Assembly: GCA_029974875.1 (NCBI GenBank)
Contig: JARKQP010000316.1
Span: forward strand, 1-21,129
Direction of reading: 5' to 3'
Source of the DNA: Mobilitalea sp.
GTDB lineage: Bacteria; Bacillota_A; Clostridia; Lachnospirales; Lachnospiraceae
DNA length: 21,129 nucleotides
Part shown: piece by piece, positions 7,125 through 15,280 of the stretch
Numbering within the stretch: position 1 is the first letter of the stretch
How the letters are laid out: every line of letters starts with the position of its first letter
Notes under the pieces: model-generated
Databases searched by the model: none
What the model was told of the DNA's origin: nothing
What the model saw: the letters and a program-made list of their open reading frames with translations, nothing else
Translations under genes and position numbers: made by a program

Positions 7125-8090
7125 ATGAAGGCAATAAATAAATCTTTATTAAATGCATTAAAGGTGTTACTGCTGCCGGTTGCATTGTTCCTCCTGTTTG
7201 TAATATTGTCAGGCGGTAAATTTGGGACTCCCATCAGTATTAAGGTGGTATTGATACAGGCAGTAATTCCGATTCTGATCGGTTGGGGCATCAGCTTTAA
7301 CCTGATCGTCGGAGCATGGGATTTCAGCGCTGGGGCGACCATTGCATTGGCTGCCATGATTGCGGCGGATTTATCCGGCTCTTTCGGCCTGCCCGGCTTA
7401 ATCCTGGGATGCCTGGTCATGTCCTTCCTGCTGGAGACGATTACGGGCCTGGTGTTTACCTTTTTAAGGATTCCGTCCATCATAACGACCATCGGCATGA
7501 TGCTTATTTATGAAGCAGCTACAACAATCTACAAAAGCGGTGGGCCAATATCAGTGAAGAGCGGGGCAACGGTTTTGGGACAGCCGCCTTATATTTTTAT
7601 CCTGTGTATTGTGATTGGGATTATCTATTATGTTGTATATAACCATACGGTTTTTGGCGGCAATATCAGGGCAATCGGGAACGGCTCCCTAATTGCCAAG
7701 AACGTAGGCATTAACCCTAGAAAGGTTAAATTACAGGCATTCCTCGTTGCCGGATTCTTCGTTGGAGTAGCAGCAATCGCTTATTTGAGCTACGGAGGTA
7801 CCGCCGCTGCAAAATATAATATGGCAACCATGTCCATGACCTTCCAGCCAATTATGGGCATGATTATTGCACTATCCTTGCAGAAATATATCAATATCAC
7901 GCTGGGAGTTGTCATCGGGGAAATCTCCATCAAAATAATCAGTGCAGGCTTGGTATCTATGGGATTATCAAGCAGCTTGCAGCAGATTATTACCGGATTT
8001 GCCCTGTTATGTGTATTGCTTGCAACCTCAATTAACCTTAAATTATCAGAAAAAAGTGAAAAGGCTGCAAGGCTGCAGGGATTGGATTAA
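7125..8090 (+). CDS. CUT2-type sugar ABC transporter permease 2 (divergent RbsC-like)
   Basis: A 321-residue inner-membrane permease. It keeps the family pattern FGGNIRAIGNGSLIAKNVGINPRKVK in the cytoplasmic loop, split here as GGNIRAIGN then NVGINPRKVK. Its downstream Gly-rich loop (LGGMPLSGG in permease 1) is replaced by MIIALSLQKYINITLG, so it is a clearly different subunit. The N-terminal region LIVGAWDFSAGATIALAAM matches the usual D-S-G motif of RbsC. ATG 7125 is chosen over GTG 7119 because AAGGAG at 7114-7119 is then correctly placed. With permease 1 and the fused ATPase it likely forms an asymmetric heterodimeric channel. Assignment to the transporter is firm; the division of labour is inference. 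Confidence 0.9.
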   Translation: MKAINKSLLNALKVLLLPVALFLLFVILSGGKFGTPISIKVVLIQAVIPILIGWGISFNLIVGAWDFSAGATIALAAMIAADLSGSFGLPGLILGCLVMSFLLETITGLVFTFLRIPSIITTIGMMLIYEAATTIYKSGGPISVKSGATVLGQPPYIFILCIVIGIIYYVVYNHTVFGGNIRAIGNGSLIAKNVGINPRKVKLQAFLVAGFFVGVAAIAYLSYGGTAAAKYNMATMSMTFQPIMGMIIALSLQKYINITLGVVIGEISIKIISAGLVSMGLSSSLQQIITGFALLCVLLATSINLKLSEKSEKAARLQGLD

Positions 8091-8137
8091 AGGGCTTTGG
8101 GCTAAAATTCTAAAATAAAATTATGGAGGTAAAAAAG

Positions 8138-9127
8138 ATGAGCAGATTAGTAACCTTAGTAACTTGTCAGTGGACAGACCTGGAATTTGATGACATGTGT
8201 AAAAAAGCAAAGGAGATGGGCTATGACGGTCTTGAGATTGCATGCTGGGGCAAGCACCTGGATGTAAAAAAGGCGGCAACAGATCCAGCCTATGTAACCT
8301 ACATTAAGGAGACCCTGGAAAAGTACGGGCTTCAGTGCAAGGCAATCGCAACCCATATCATCGGACAGTGTGTCGGGGATTATAATGACCCCCGCCTGAA
8401 TAATTTTGCTCCGGCAGAGCTGGCAGACAAGCCGGAGGAAATCCGTGCATGGGCTGTTGAAACAATGAAATACTCAGCAATTGCAGCAAATAAGCTGGGG
8501 GTTAAAATTATTACAGGCTTTGTTGGATCTCCTATCTGGAAGTATCTGTATTCCTTCCCCCAGACCACGGAGGAGATGGTTGAGGATGGCTTTAATACCA
8601 TAGTTAAGCTATGGGAGCCTATCCTGGATGTCATTAAGGAAAATGGTGCCGTATTCGCATTGGAGGTACATCCCGGAGAAATTGCCTTCGACTATTATTC
8701 TACAGAGAAGCTGTTGAAAAAGTTTGGACACAGACCGGAATTCGGCTTGAACTTTGACCCCAGCCATTTGATCTGGCAGGGAATAACGCCTCATTTGTTC
8801 CTGAAGGATTTCATCAATAAGGTATACCATGTACATATGAAGGATGCGGCTGTAACGCTGGACGGACGATCAGGACTTTTAGGCTCCCACATTGATTTTG
8901 GTGATTTAAGGAGGGGCTGGAACTTCCGTTCCTTAGGACACGGGGATGTTAACTTTGAAGAAATCATCCGTGTTCTGAATGCTTACGGCTATGACGGACC
9001 TCTTTCCGTGGAATGGGAGGACAGCGGTATGGAGCGTATCTATGGTGCAACGGAGGCGGCTGCCTTTGTAAGAAAGGTGGATTTCGCAAAATCCGATATT
9101 AAATTTGATGATGCCATCGCAAATTAA
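8138..9127 (+). CDS. Sugar phosphate isomerase/epimerase (tagatose-3-epimerase/YcjR-like TIM barrel)
   Basis: A 329-residue cytoplasmic TIM barrel. The metal site can be placed at E176 (ALEVHPGE), D207 (NFDPSH), H233 (HVHMKD) and E292 (SVEWED), the full set seen in keto-sugar 3-epimerases. The YSTEKLL and LSVEWEDSGMER stretches are typical of enzymes encoded beside Gfo/Idh dehydrogenases. Examples are E. coli YcjR, which epimerises a 3-keto-glycoside between two dehydrogenases, and IolE-like dehydratases. The start is ATG 8138 because GGAGG at 8125-8129 sits 8 bases before it; the in-frame ATG 8123 has no such site. The gene is followed by a hairpin and then by a Gfo/Idh gene. It is only distantly similar to the two TIM barrels at the start of the operon, so it likely does a different step. 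Confidence 0.9.
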   Translation: MSRLVTLVTCQWTDLEFDDMCKKAKEMGYDGLEIACWGKHLDVKKAATDPAYVTYIKETLEKYGLQCKAIATHIIGQCVGDYNDPRLNNFAPAELADKPEEIRAWAVETMKYSAIAANKLGVKIITGFVGSPIWKYLYSFPQTTEEMVEDGFNTIVKLWEPILDVIKENGAVFALEVHPGEIAFDYYSTEKLLKKFGHRPEFGLNFDPSHLIWQGITPHLFLKDFINKVYHVHMKDAAVTLDGRSGLLGSHIDFGDLRRGWNFRSLGHGDVNFEEIIRVLNAYGYDGPLSVEWEDSGMERIYGATEAAAFVRKVDFAKSDIKFDDAIAN

Positions 9128-9134
9128 TTGATGG

Positions 9135-9197
9135 TAGGGTTTGCCTGGGAGATGTCATCGCGCTAGTTATAGAAAGATTTTTGACGGGCAAATCCTA
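9135..9197 (+). promoter_or_regulatory. 11-bp intercistronic hairpin before oxidoreductase 2
   Basis: TAGGGTTTGCC (9135-9145) pairs with GGCAAATCCTA (9187-9197) over 11 base pairs with one G-U. Inside the 41-base loop GTCA can pair with TGAC, giving a longer two-part stem. No U run follows, so read-through into the next gene is expected, and mRNA processing or protection is likelier than termination. TATAAT at 9196-9201 overlaps the 3' arm but has no -35 box at a workable distance. Confidence 0.6.
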
Positions 9198-9224
9198 TAA
9201 TGTGTGAAAGAAGGAGGAAATATG

Positions 9225-10388
9225 ATGAGCAGAAAAACATTGCTTTATGGAATGGTAGGAGGAGACCGAAACGCCTTTATTGGCGGAGTTCACAGAGTGG
9301 CAATTCATTTTGAAGGAACGGCATTTCTGGCGGCTGGCTGTTTTAATCCGGATCCTGCTGCAAATAAGGAATGCGGGGAGTTTTATCAGCTGGAAAATGA
9401 CCGTATTTATGCGGACTATAAGGAAATGGCGGAAAAGGAAAGCAAAAGAGCAGATAAAATTGATTTTGTAACCATCGCTACCCCGAATTTTCTACACTAT
9501 GAAGTTGCTAAGAAGTTCCTGGAATGCGGCATCCATGTACTATGTGAGAAGCCCGTGTGCTTTGAAGTGGACCAGGCGGAGGAATTAAAGAAAATTGCGG
9601 AGGAACGTGGATTATTTTTCGCAGTTAATTATAGCTATTCCGGCAATGCTATGGTAAAAGAAGCAAGAGAACTTGTAGAAAACGGAACCATTGGTGAGGT
9701 AATTAATGTTAATGCGGAATATCTTCAGGAATGGCTGATTGACGATATCGGCGCAGGCGACCAGACCATGAACAAACTCTCGGTATGGAGGAAGGATCCT
9801 AAGGTTGCGGGCATCTCCAACTGCGTCGGTGATATTGGAACACATATTGAACATACGGTATCCTATATTACCGGACTTAAGGTAAAGAGAGTGGCAGCTG
9901 TACTCGATCATTTTGGCCAGCCTCTTGATCTGAATGCTAATATTCTTGTTGAATTTAATAATGGGGCACATGGCGTATTTTGCTCATCCCAGGTATGTGT
10001 CGGCCATATGAACGGATTGATGGTACGCATCTTTGGAACCAAGGGTGCCATTGAGTGGGTTCAGGAAAATCCGAATATTCTCTATGTAACCTTAAAGGGG
10101 CAACCAACCCAGATCTACAATAGGGGGATGGCATATGTGACAGAACGAACGGCTTCTGTATCAAGAATCCCATCAGGACATCCGGAGGGATTGTATGAGG
10201 CATTTGCTAATATCTACAGGGTATTTATTAATGTGATACTCAAGAAAATCAACGGAGAGCCACTGACAAAATATGATTATGATTTCCCCTCTGTTGATGA
10301 TGGTATTACAGGTGTCAGATTTGTCCATGCAGCTGTGGAGAGCAGTAACAGGGACGGAGCTTGGGTTAAGCTTGAGGACGTGAAATAA
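9225..10388 (+). CDS. Gfo/Idh/MocA family NAD(P)-dependent oxidoreductase 2
   Basis: A 387-residue dehydrogenase of a subgroup different from oxidoreductase 1. The dinucleotide site reads MVGGDRNAFIGGVHR (10-24), the form found in the MVGGG-x-GAFIG-xVHR branch of the family. CEKP is at 107-110 with K109 as the expected catalytic Lys. The C-terminal motif VGDIGTHIEH gives D203 and H207, the normal Asp/His pair. AAGGAGG at 9211-9217 supports ATG 9225; ATG 9222 is also possible, and GTG 9204 lies upstream of the ribosome site. It is the last gene of the operon, ending just before a strong terminator. Two dehydrogenases flanking epimerase-type enzymes recall the E. coli ycjQRS logic, where one enzyme oxidises, one epimerises and the other reduces. 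Confidence 0.92.
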   Translation: MSRKTLLYGMVGGDRNAFIGGVHRVAIHFEGTAFLAAGCFNPDPAANKECGEFYQLENDRIYADYKEMAEKESKRADKIDFVTIATPNFLHYEVAKKFLECGIHVLCEKPVCFEVDQAEELKKIAEERGLFFAVNYSYSGNAMVKEARELVENGTIGEVINVNAEYLQEWLIDDIGAGDQTMNKLSVWRKDPKVAGISNCVGDIGTHIEHTVSYITGLKVKRVAAVLDHFGQPLDLNANILVEFNNGAHGVFCSSQVCVGHMNGLMVRIFGTKGAIEWVQENPNILYVTLKGQPTQIYNRGMAYVTERTASVSRIPSGHPEGLYEAFANIYRVFINVILKKINGEPLTKYDYDFPSVDDGITGVRFVHAAVESSNRDGAWVKLEDVK

Positions 10389-10398
10389 GGAATTGAAG

Positions 10399-10455
10399 GT
10401 ATGGGACTGCCGACATCACAGGGCAGTCCCATACAATTTGTAATGTTTTTCTTAA
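10399..10455 (+). terminator. Rho-independent terminator of the catabolic operon
   Basis: GTATGGGACTGCC (10399-10411) pairs perfectly with GGCAGTCCCATAC (10422-10434) over 13 base pairs with a 10-base loop, 11 bases after the stop of oxidoreductase 2. The downstream tract AATTTGTAATGTTTTT is T-rich though interrupted. It separates the operon from the regulator genes, which have their own promoter. Confidence 0.82.
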
Positions 10456-10480
10456 CATTGTGACAGGAATGTGTTAAGAT
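10450..10480 (+). promoter_or_regulatory. Promoter of the lacI-type gene lying inside an inverted repeat
   Basis: The -35 box TTAACA (10452-10457) and the extended -10 box TGTTAAGAT (10472-10480) are separated by 17 bases. The same bases form an inverted repeat, TCTTAACA (10450-10457) and TGTTAAGA (10472-10479), with a 14-base centre. Any dimeric regulator bound to the two arms would cover both promoter boxes. Autorepression by the LacI-type protein is a reasonable guess, but the spaced arms are not the classic 14-18 bp LacI-family operator. Confidence 0.6.
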
Positions 10481-10518
10481 GATGACAATACATTTTTGAT
10501 AATAAGGAGCAGGCTGGG

Positions 10519-11514
10519 ATGGCAACAATAGATGATGTAGCTAAATGTGCGGGTGTGTCAAAGGCAACGGTTTCCCGCGTTTTAAACAATGCGGATGCGG
10601 TCAGTGAAAAGCGGCGTGAAATGGTTCTGGATGCAATCAAGCGGTTGAAGTATGAGCCGAATATTGCGGGGAGGATGCTGCGCAAATCAGAAACAAAATC
10701 AATTCTGGTGGTATTTTCGGTCCTGATTCCGGAATTCATGAATGCAGTAACTGCGGAGGCAGATAAGGCGGGCTATACAATATTGTTCTATTTTTCACCC
10801 TCCTACATTAAAAACTCGAAGCCATTAAGTCCGGTTTACCAGGGGCTGGTTGACGGGGTTATCCTCCAGGATGTTATGCTGGACCGGAAGGTTTTATATG
10901 ATATTATGGAGAGATATCCGGTAGTGCTGTGCGGTGGTGTAATGTCCTTTGAGGACAGTGATGAGAAATCCATTACGATTGATAACGCTGCTGTTGCATA
11001 TAGCATGACAAAGCATCTGATTGAAAAGGGAAAGAAGCGGATTGGAATTGTCGGAATACAGCTTGGCGGCAAGGTGGAGCCCAAATTCTCGGTTGACCGT
11101 GAAAAAGGGGTGCGCAAGGCCTTGGCGGAAGCAGGGATCGACATGCCGGATGAGTTCAAATATATGGGCGACGTGGGATATTCCACAGGAAGAGAGGCGG
11201 TAGACTATTATATGGCACTGCCTCAGATGCCGGACGCAGTATTCTGCTTTAATGATAAGATCGCAATCGGCTGTATCTCAGCCTTTAAGGAAAAGGGGCT
11301 GCGCATACCGGAGGATATTTATGTAGCCGGTTTCGATAATTTGGGCATTACGGCGCAATTTGATCCCACCATTTCCACAGTGGCACAGCCTTTTAATGAA
11401 ATGGGAGAGCTGGCGGTACGGAGAATCCTGTCGGAAATCCAAGGAGAATCCGCAGAGGATGTTAAAATTGAAGGAAGGATTATCCTCCGGAAATCTACCG
11501 GCGACGCAAACTGA
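10519..11514 (+). CDS. LacI-family transcriptional regulator
   Basis: A 331-residue DNA-binding protein. Residues 3-22 (TIDDVAKCAGVSKATVSRVL) form the classic LacI helix-turn-helix. They are followed by a hinge region, then a periplasmic-binding-like effector domain with the usual marks: DGVILQ, KHLIEKGKKRIGIVG, PDAVFCFNDKIAIGCISAF, IYVAGFDNLGITAQFDPTISTV. AAGGAG at 10503-10508 supports the ATG. It sits immediately behind the sugar-uptake operon under its own promoter, so it most likely controls that operon in response to the imported sugar or a derivative. The operon promoter itself is outside the window, so its operator cannot be compared here. Confidence 0.95.
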   Translation: MATIDDVAKCAGVSKATVSRVLNNADAVSEKRREMVLDAIKRLKYEPNIAGRMLRKSETKSILVVFSVLIPEFMNAVTAEADKAGYTILFYFSPSYIKNSKPLSPVYQGLVDGVILQDVMLDRKVLYDIMERYPVVLCGGVMSFEDSDEKSITIDNAAVAYSMTKHLIEKGKKRIGIVGIQLGGKVEPKFSVDREKGVRKALAEAGIDMPDEFKYMGDVGYSTGREAVDYYMALPQMPDAVFCFNDKIAIGCISAFKEKGLRIPEDIYVAGFDNLGITAQFDPTISTVAQPFNEMGELAVRRILSEIQGESAEDVKIEGRIILRKSTGDAN

Positions 11515-11542
11515 TGCAGTAATAAAAGGGGGAGGCGTTATA

Positions 11543-12253
11543 ATGAAGGTCTACCTTAATCAATTTCAACTAAACCAATATATTGAGTCTTATAAAATTG
11601 CAGATTATTTTTCTGATTTTGATTACTTTTCTAAATACTTGAAGCTGGTCCGGTTTAGCAAGAATGATATGATTTACCAGGACAAAGAATCGATAGATTA
11701 TATTTATTTTTTCCTGTCCGGTAAATTAAAGGTTTGCAGTAATCTAAGCAACGGTAAATCATTGCTGCTATGTTTCTTTGAAGAGTTTGAAATTTTAGGT
11801 GACCTGGAGCTATATCAAATTGCAAGTCCCTCCAACTCCATTAAGGTGGTTAAGGAAAGCCATTGCATCGCCATTCCAATAAAGGATGAAAAGATCAGGA
11901 GCGCGCTGTTGAAGGATGTTAAATTTTTAAATTTTCTCTCTTTTTCCTTAGCGAATAAGCTGGTTAAGATCTCCGACATAAGCTCTGCTAATATCTTATG
12001 TACACTTCAAAACCGGCTCGCCAAATACATCTACTATCTTTCTGAGAAAAACACGGACAAGAAATCCGCTTATAACAGGGTCTTCCGGGAAAACCTCACG
12101 GAAACGGCTGAGCTTCTCGGAACCAGCTACCGGCATCTGCTGCGCATCCTGCAGCAGTTTGTAAAGGAAGGGGTTTTAGAAAAGCAGGAGGAGTGTTATG
12201 TCATCAAGGACATTTCCAGATTGAAGGAGCTTTCCTCGGATTCATACATTTAG
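11543..12253 (+). CDS. Crp/Fnr-type regulator (YeiL-like)
   Basis: A 236-residue protein with a cupin-like cyclic-nucleotide-binding fold (about 30-112, with DYIYFFLSGKLKV and EILGDLEL) and a C-terminal winged helix. The recognition region is about 184-205 (NLTETAELLGTSYRHLLRIL). The Arg/Glu cassette used by Crp to bind cAMP is not evident, and there is no N-terminal Cys cluster for an Fe-S centre. It is therefore more like YeiL and other orphan members than Crp or Fnr. ATG 11543 is chosen because GGGGGAGG at 11528-11535 precedes it by a normal gap; the frame is open further upstream but overlaps lacI. It starts 28 bases after the lacI stop and is probably co-transcribed with it. The effector is unknown. 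Confidence 0.85.
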   Translation: MKVYLNQFQLNQYIESYKIADYFSDFDYFSKYLKLVRFSKNDMIYQDKESIDYIYFFLSGKLKVCSNLSNGKSLLLCFFEEFEILGDLELYQIASPSNSIKVVKESHCIAIPIKDEKIRSALLKDVKFLNFLSFSLANKLVKISDISSANILCTLQNRLAKYIYYLSEKNTDKKSAYNRVFRENLTETAELLGTSYRHLLRILQQFVKEGVLEKQEECYVIKDISRLKELSSDSYI

Positions 12254-12300
12254 CGTACTGTCTCAGACAAGATTGGCTATGTTGGGAGATCCGGAGCTAT

Positions 12301-13665
12301 TTAAGCGCTCTTTGCCGGTTGGAACTCCTTTGTCAGCTTTTTGATCCAGTCATAACGGTTAACCTCAATAACAGCCACGATGCATTTTAGAACCTGGTCT
12401 GATTTCAGGCATAGGAATATGATCCAGGTCGGTGCCCCAACCACAAACGCCATGATCAAGGAGGAGGGGATTACAATTCCCCATACAAAGAAGATATCAT
12501 TGACCAGAACAAAATGGGTAGCACCACCTGCCCGGACAATACCGGTCAGGGTAGACATCTGATAGGAGGTTCCGATTACAGTGATTGACAAAATCAGTAT
12601 TAGCAAGGAAGCAATATGCCTTGTTTCAGGTGTAATGGAATAGAAGGATAAAATAAAATTCCGGATGGAAAACAGCAGTACTCCCGTACAGATCCCAACA
12701 CCTAAGAATACCCTCTGCAATTTTCCGGACATAAACTTAATCTTTCCTACGTCCCCTTCGCCGGCTGCATTGCCGATGATAATTGACGATGCCTGGGCTG
12801 TGCCATATACTCCGACACTTACCAGGGAGAAGATAGTGTTGGCAATACTGACTGCGGCAATGGAGGATGCCCCTAATCTGCCGATGATCATACCCTGTAC
12901 CGTAAGGTTGATACCCCATAGTACATCACCAAGAATAACAGGAGTACCATAACGGAAAAAATCCTTTAATAGCTGCCAGTTGCTCATGGAGAAATTGCGC
13001 AGCTTATATTTCAACTTTTTATCAACGAAAAGGACATAGCCTACAACAATGATAAATTCTACAATTCGGGTCGTAAGGGTTGCTATTGCGGCACCGGCGA
13101 TCCCTAATTTCGGAGCGCCAAGATGACCAAAAATAAGAATCCAATTTAATCCGATATTTAAAATGAAGGATATGATGGAAATATATAGCCCAATCTTAAC
13201 GGTTCCAATACACCGAAGGGATGCCATCAGTACATTACTGATACAAAAGAAGAGGTAGCTGAAGCAGACAACCCGTGCAAACTTCAAGGCCTCCAGGAGT
13301 ACCTGCTGGTCGTCAGTATATAGCCCAAGCACCTTCTCAGGGAAGAAAAAAACTACTGTCCAAAAAAGAAGGCCGCATAGGATTGCTATCCGAAGGGCGA
13401 TGTTGATTATATTTTTGACACTTTCTTTATCACCCTTTCCCCAGTACTGTGCGGCTAAAACGATCTGCGCGGCACCAATGCCTGCTGCAAGCATCTGCAG
13501 GACCGTCTGGATCTGGTTACAGATATAGACGCCGGATATGGATAATTCGCCTAAGGATCCGACCATCATGCTGTCTGCGAGGCCGATTGATAATGATATC
13601 ATATTTTGTAAAGCAATCGGAACCGCCAGTATAAATAAATTCTTATATAATGATTTCGTATTCAT
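12301..13665 (-). CDS. MATE family multidrug/cation antiporter 1
   Basis: A 454-residue membrane protein with about 12 hydrophobic segments, the normal MATE size and topology. The N-terminal stretch LFILAVPIALQNMISLSIGLAD and the QYWGKGD loop after helix 2 are family marks. The second half begins near RYGTPVILGD, repeating the AVPIALQ pattern as expected from the internal duplication of MATE proteins. It likely exports organic cations or metabolites in exchange for Na+ or H+. The minus-strand ribosome site AGAGGGA stands 6 bases before the ATG at 13665. It converges on the Crp/Fnr-type gene with only 47 bases between them and no clear terminator. Confidence 0.9.
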   Translation of the reverse strand: MNTKSLYKNLFILAVPIALQNMISLSIGLADSMMVGSLGELSISGVYICNQIQTVLQMLAAGIGAAQIVLAAQYWGKGDKESVKNIINIALRIAILCGLLFWTVVFFFPEKVLGLYTDDQQVLLEALKFARVVCFSYLFFCISNVLMASLRCIGTVKIGLYISIISFILNIGLNWILIFGHLGAPKLGIAGAAIATLTTRIVEFIIVVGYVLFVDKKLKYKLRNFSMSNWQLLKDFFRYGTPVILGDVLWGINLTVQGMIIGRLGASSIAAVSIANTIFSLVSVGVYGTAQASSIIIGNAAGEGDVGKIKFMSGKLQRVFLGVGICTGVLLFSIRNFILSFYSITPETRHIASLLILILSITVIGTSYQMSTLTGIVRAGGATHFVLVNDIFFVWGIVIPSSLIMAFVVGAPTWIIFLCLKSDQVLKCIVAVIEVNRYDWIKKLTKEFQPAKSA

Positions 13666-13705
13666 AAGTATCCCTCTTCTGTCTGATATAATGATTTGCC
13701 ATCAT

Positions 13706-13717
13706 TGCGGTACCGCA
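13706..13717. promoter_or_regulatory. 12-bp perfect palindrome upstream of MATE 1
   Basis: TGCGGTACCGCA is a perfect palindrome centred about 46 bases upstream of the MATE 1 ATG. A second small inverted repeat, ATGAT-TTGCC-ATCAT (13691-13705), abuts it on the gene side. Position and symmetry suit an operator for a dimeric repressor or activator. No convincing -35/-10 pair could be settled on the minus strand next to it. Confidence 0.35.
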
Positions 13718-14016
13718 TAAACCCTGGCCTGCAATAATAGGTATATAGATAGTCTAGCATTACCTTATTTGATTATCTACTCAAAAATAGCCTTATTTTT
13801 ATCAGAGAAATATCCTAAATTGATCTATATTAGTATAAAAAATAGAACACACAGCAAAAAATCTCAAATTTTTAGGGTGAATATTAGCTCAAGCTGCTTT
13901 AAGAACCAGACAGTCAGAGGCGGGATAGTACAGGCTACAAGATACTCCTGGGGATTATTTGATCCGCATATAAATTAAGATAATGCAAAAATTTATATGC
14001 TAATTTTAACATACAG
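13718..14016. other. AT-rich intergenic stretch with an 11-bp inverted repeat
   Basis: No convincing gene is seen here. The one notable item is a perfect inverted repeat GCATATAAATT (13966-13976) and AATTTATATGC (13990-14000), centred about 34 bases upstream of the -35 box of the sugar kinase promoter. It could bind an activator or simply be an AT-rich cruciform. The rest is A/T-rich spacer between divergent genes. Confidence 0.5.
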
Positions 14017-14045
14017 TTGACGAAGCTTCAGGCTTTGGATAAAAT
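14017..14045 (+). promoter_or_regulatory. Sigma-A-type promoter of the ROK kinase gene
   Basis: TTGACG (14017-14022) and TAAAAT (14040-14045) with a 17-base spacer form the best housekeeping promoter match in the window. A second, weaker pair lies downstream, TTTACT (14078-14083) and TATAAT (14101-14106), also 17 bases apart. The leader between them and the gene holds a possible stem ACTCCCA (14122-14128) with TGGGAGT (14164-14170). Confidence 0.7.
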
Positions 14046-14198
14046 ATGACATAAAACAAGCCGAAAATTAAATAGGATTTACTTCTGGCCTGATGTATTA
14101 TATAATTTAAAAATATAGGGCACTCCCAAATTTTCTTTGCATGCATCTTTGCGGCTGATTTTCTGGGAGTACGCATACAATTTGATGAGGTGTGATGA

Positions 14199-15143
14199 AT
14201 GAGAGAATATGCATTAGGTGTGGATCTTGGTGGAACGACGGTTAAATTAGGATTATTTAAAACAGAGGGACTTCTGCTTGATAAATGGGAGATTCCAACT
14301 AGAACTGAAAATAATGGTGACCAGCTGCTTCCCGATATTGCAGCATCCATTACCGATAAACTGAAGGAATTCAAAATCCATAAAAATGATATCGAAGGCG
14401 TTGGCATCGGTGTTCCCGGTGCAGTGCTGAATGGCAAATATGTAAAGCGCTGTGTGAACTTAAACGGCTGGGGAGATTTTGATGTCTCCGAAAAATTATC
14501 CTCCTTGACGGGTATCCCGGTAGAGGTTGTAAATGATGCAAATGCGGCTGCACTCGGTGAGATGTGGCAGGGCGGGGCAAAGGGCTTTGCCAACGTTATC
14601 TTTGTTACCCTTGGAACCGGAGTAGGCGGAGGCATTATCGTGGATGGTAAGGTTCTCACAGGCCATCACGGGGCTGCCGGTGAAATTGGACATATTAAAA
14701 TAAAACGGGATTCGGATTTTAATTGCGGCTGTGGCAAAAAAGGCTGCTTGGAAGGATATGCTTCAGCAACAGGAATCGTCCGGTACGCCAAGGAGCTTTT
14801 AAAGGACAGCAGTGAGGAATCAAAATTAAGGGACATAGAGAACCTGGAAGCAAAGGATGTCTTCAACCTTGCAAAGGAGGGGGATGCTGTTGCACTGAAG
14901 GTAACGGAGCTGATGTATGATGACCTGGGAATGGCGCTGGCTGCAATCTCCTGTGTAACAGATCCTGAGATTATCGTACTGGGCGGAGGAGTGTCAAAGG
15001 CAGGAAGTATCTTAGTGGAGGGCGTGAGACATGCTTTCGAAAAATATGCGTTCCCGGCTTCGGAGCAGACACAGTTCAGCCTGGCATCCCTTGGTAATGA
15101 CGCGGGTATTTATGGCGGGGTAAGATTGATCATGAATACATAA
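14199..15143 (+). CDS. ROK-family sugar kinase (glucokinase-like)
   Basis: A 314-residue cytoplasmic kinase. The ATP-binding start GVDLGGTTVKLGLF is at 7-20, and the catalytic Asp is D113 in VNDANAAALGE. The second phosphate motif VTLGTGVGGGIIVDG is at 136-150. The ROK zinc site is H165 (GEIGH) plus C176, C178 and C183 (CGCGKKGC). These features, the length and the EGYAS stretch fit ROK glucokinase, which phosphorylates glucose at O6 with ATP; fructose or other hexose kinases share them. The ATG follows GATGAGGTG at a normal distance. It has its own promoter and a shared bidirectional terminator, so it is monocistronic. A role in phosphorylating glucose released by the neighbouring catabolic operon is plausible but inferred. 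Confidence 0.93.
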   Translation: MREYALGVDLGGTTVKLGLFKTEGLLLDKWEIPTRTENNGDQLLPDIAASITDKLKEFKIHKNDIEGVGIGVPGAVLNGKYVKRCVNLNGWGDFDVSEKLSSLTGIPVEVVNDANAAALGEMWQGGAKGFANVIFVTLGTGVGGGIIVDGKVLTGHHGAAGEIGHIKIKRDSDFNCGCGKKGCLEGYASATGIVRYAKELLKDSSEESKLRDIENLEAKDVFNLAKEGDAVALKVTELMYDDLGMALAAISCVTDPEIIVLGGGVSKAGSILVEGVRHAFEKYAFPASEQTQFSLASLGNDAGIYGGVRLIMNT

Positions 15144-15188
15144 TTATTCCGGGTTTTATTATTATTGTTTATTCCCACATTATATATA

Positions 15189-15232
15189 AAAAGAGAGAAG
15201 AGGCCACCTCAGGTGGGATGCTTCTCTCTTTT
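15189..15232. terminator. Bidirectional terminator between kinase gene and small minus-strand gene
   Basis: AAAAGAGAGAAG (15189-15200) pairs with CTTCTCTCTTTT (15221-15232) over 12 base pairs, with an inner CCACC-TCA-GGTGG stem. The A run on one side and the T run on the other make it work on both strands. It lies 45 bases after the kinase stop and 48 bases after the stop of the small minus-strand gene, which supports that gene being real. Confidence 0.88.
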
Positions 15233-15280
15233 GCATTAAGAGTTATAGAGAAAGAAAATCATTTCCATAGCAGTGGATCA

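Noticed and set aside
2..9127. Classification as a myo-inositol (iol) operon
   Set aside because: IolE- and IolG-like folds are present, but IolB, IolC, IolD, IolA and IolJ are not seen in the window, and the TIM-barrel proteins are not clearly IolE.
9181..9201. TTGACG and TATAAT as an internal promoter before oxidoreductase 2
   Set aside because: The two boxes are only 9 bases apart, far too close for a sigma-A promoter, and no other -35 box fits the TATAAT.
13769..13978. 69-codon plus-strand frame upstream of the sugar kinase gene
   Set aside because: It has AT-rich codon use unlike its neighbours, no ribosome site, no recognisable protein, and it runs into the inverted repeat before the kinase promoter.
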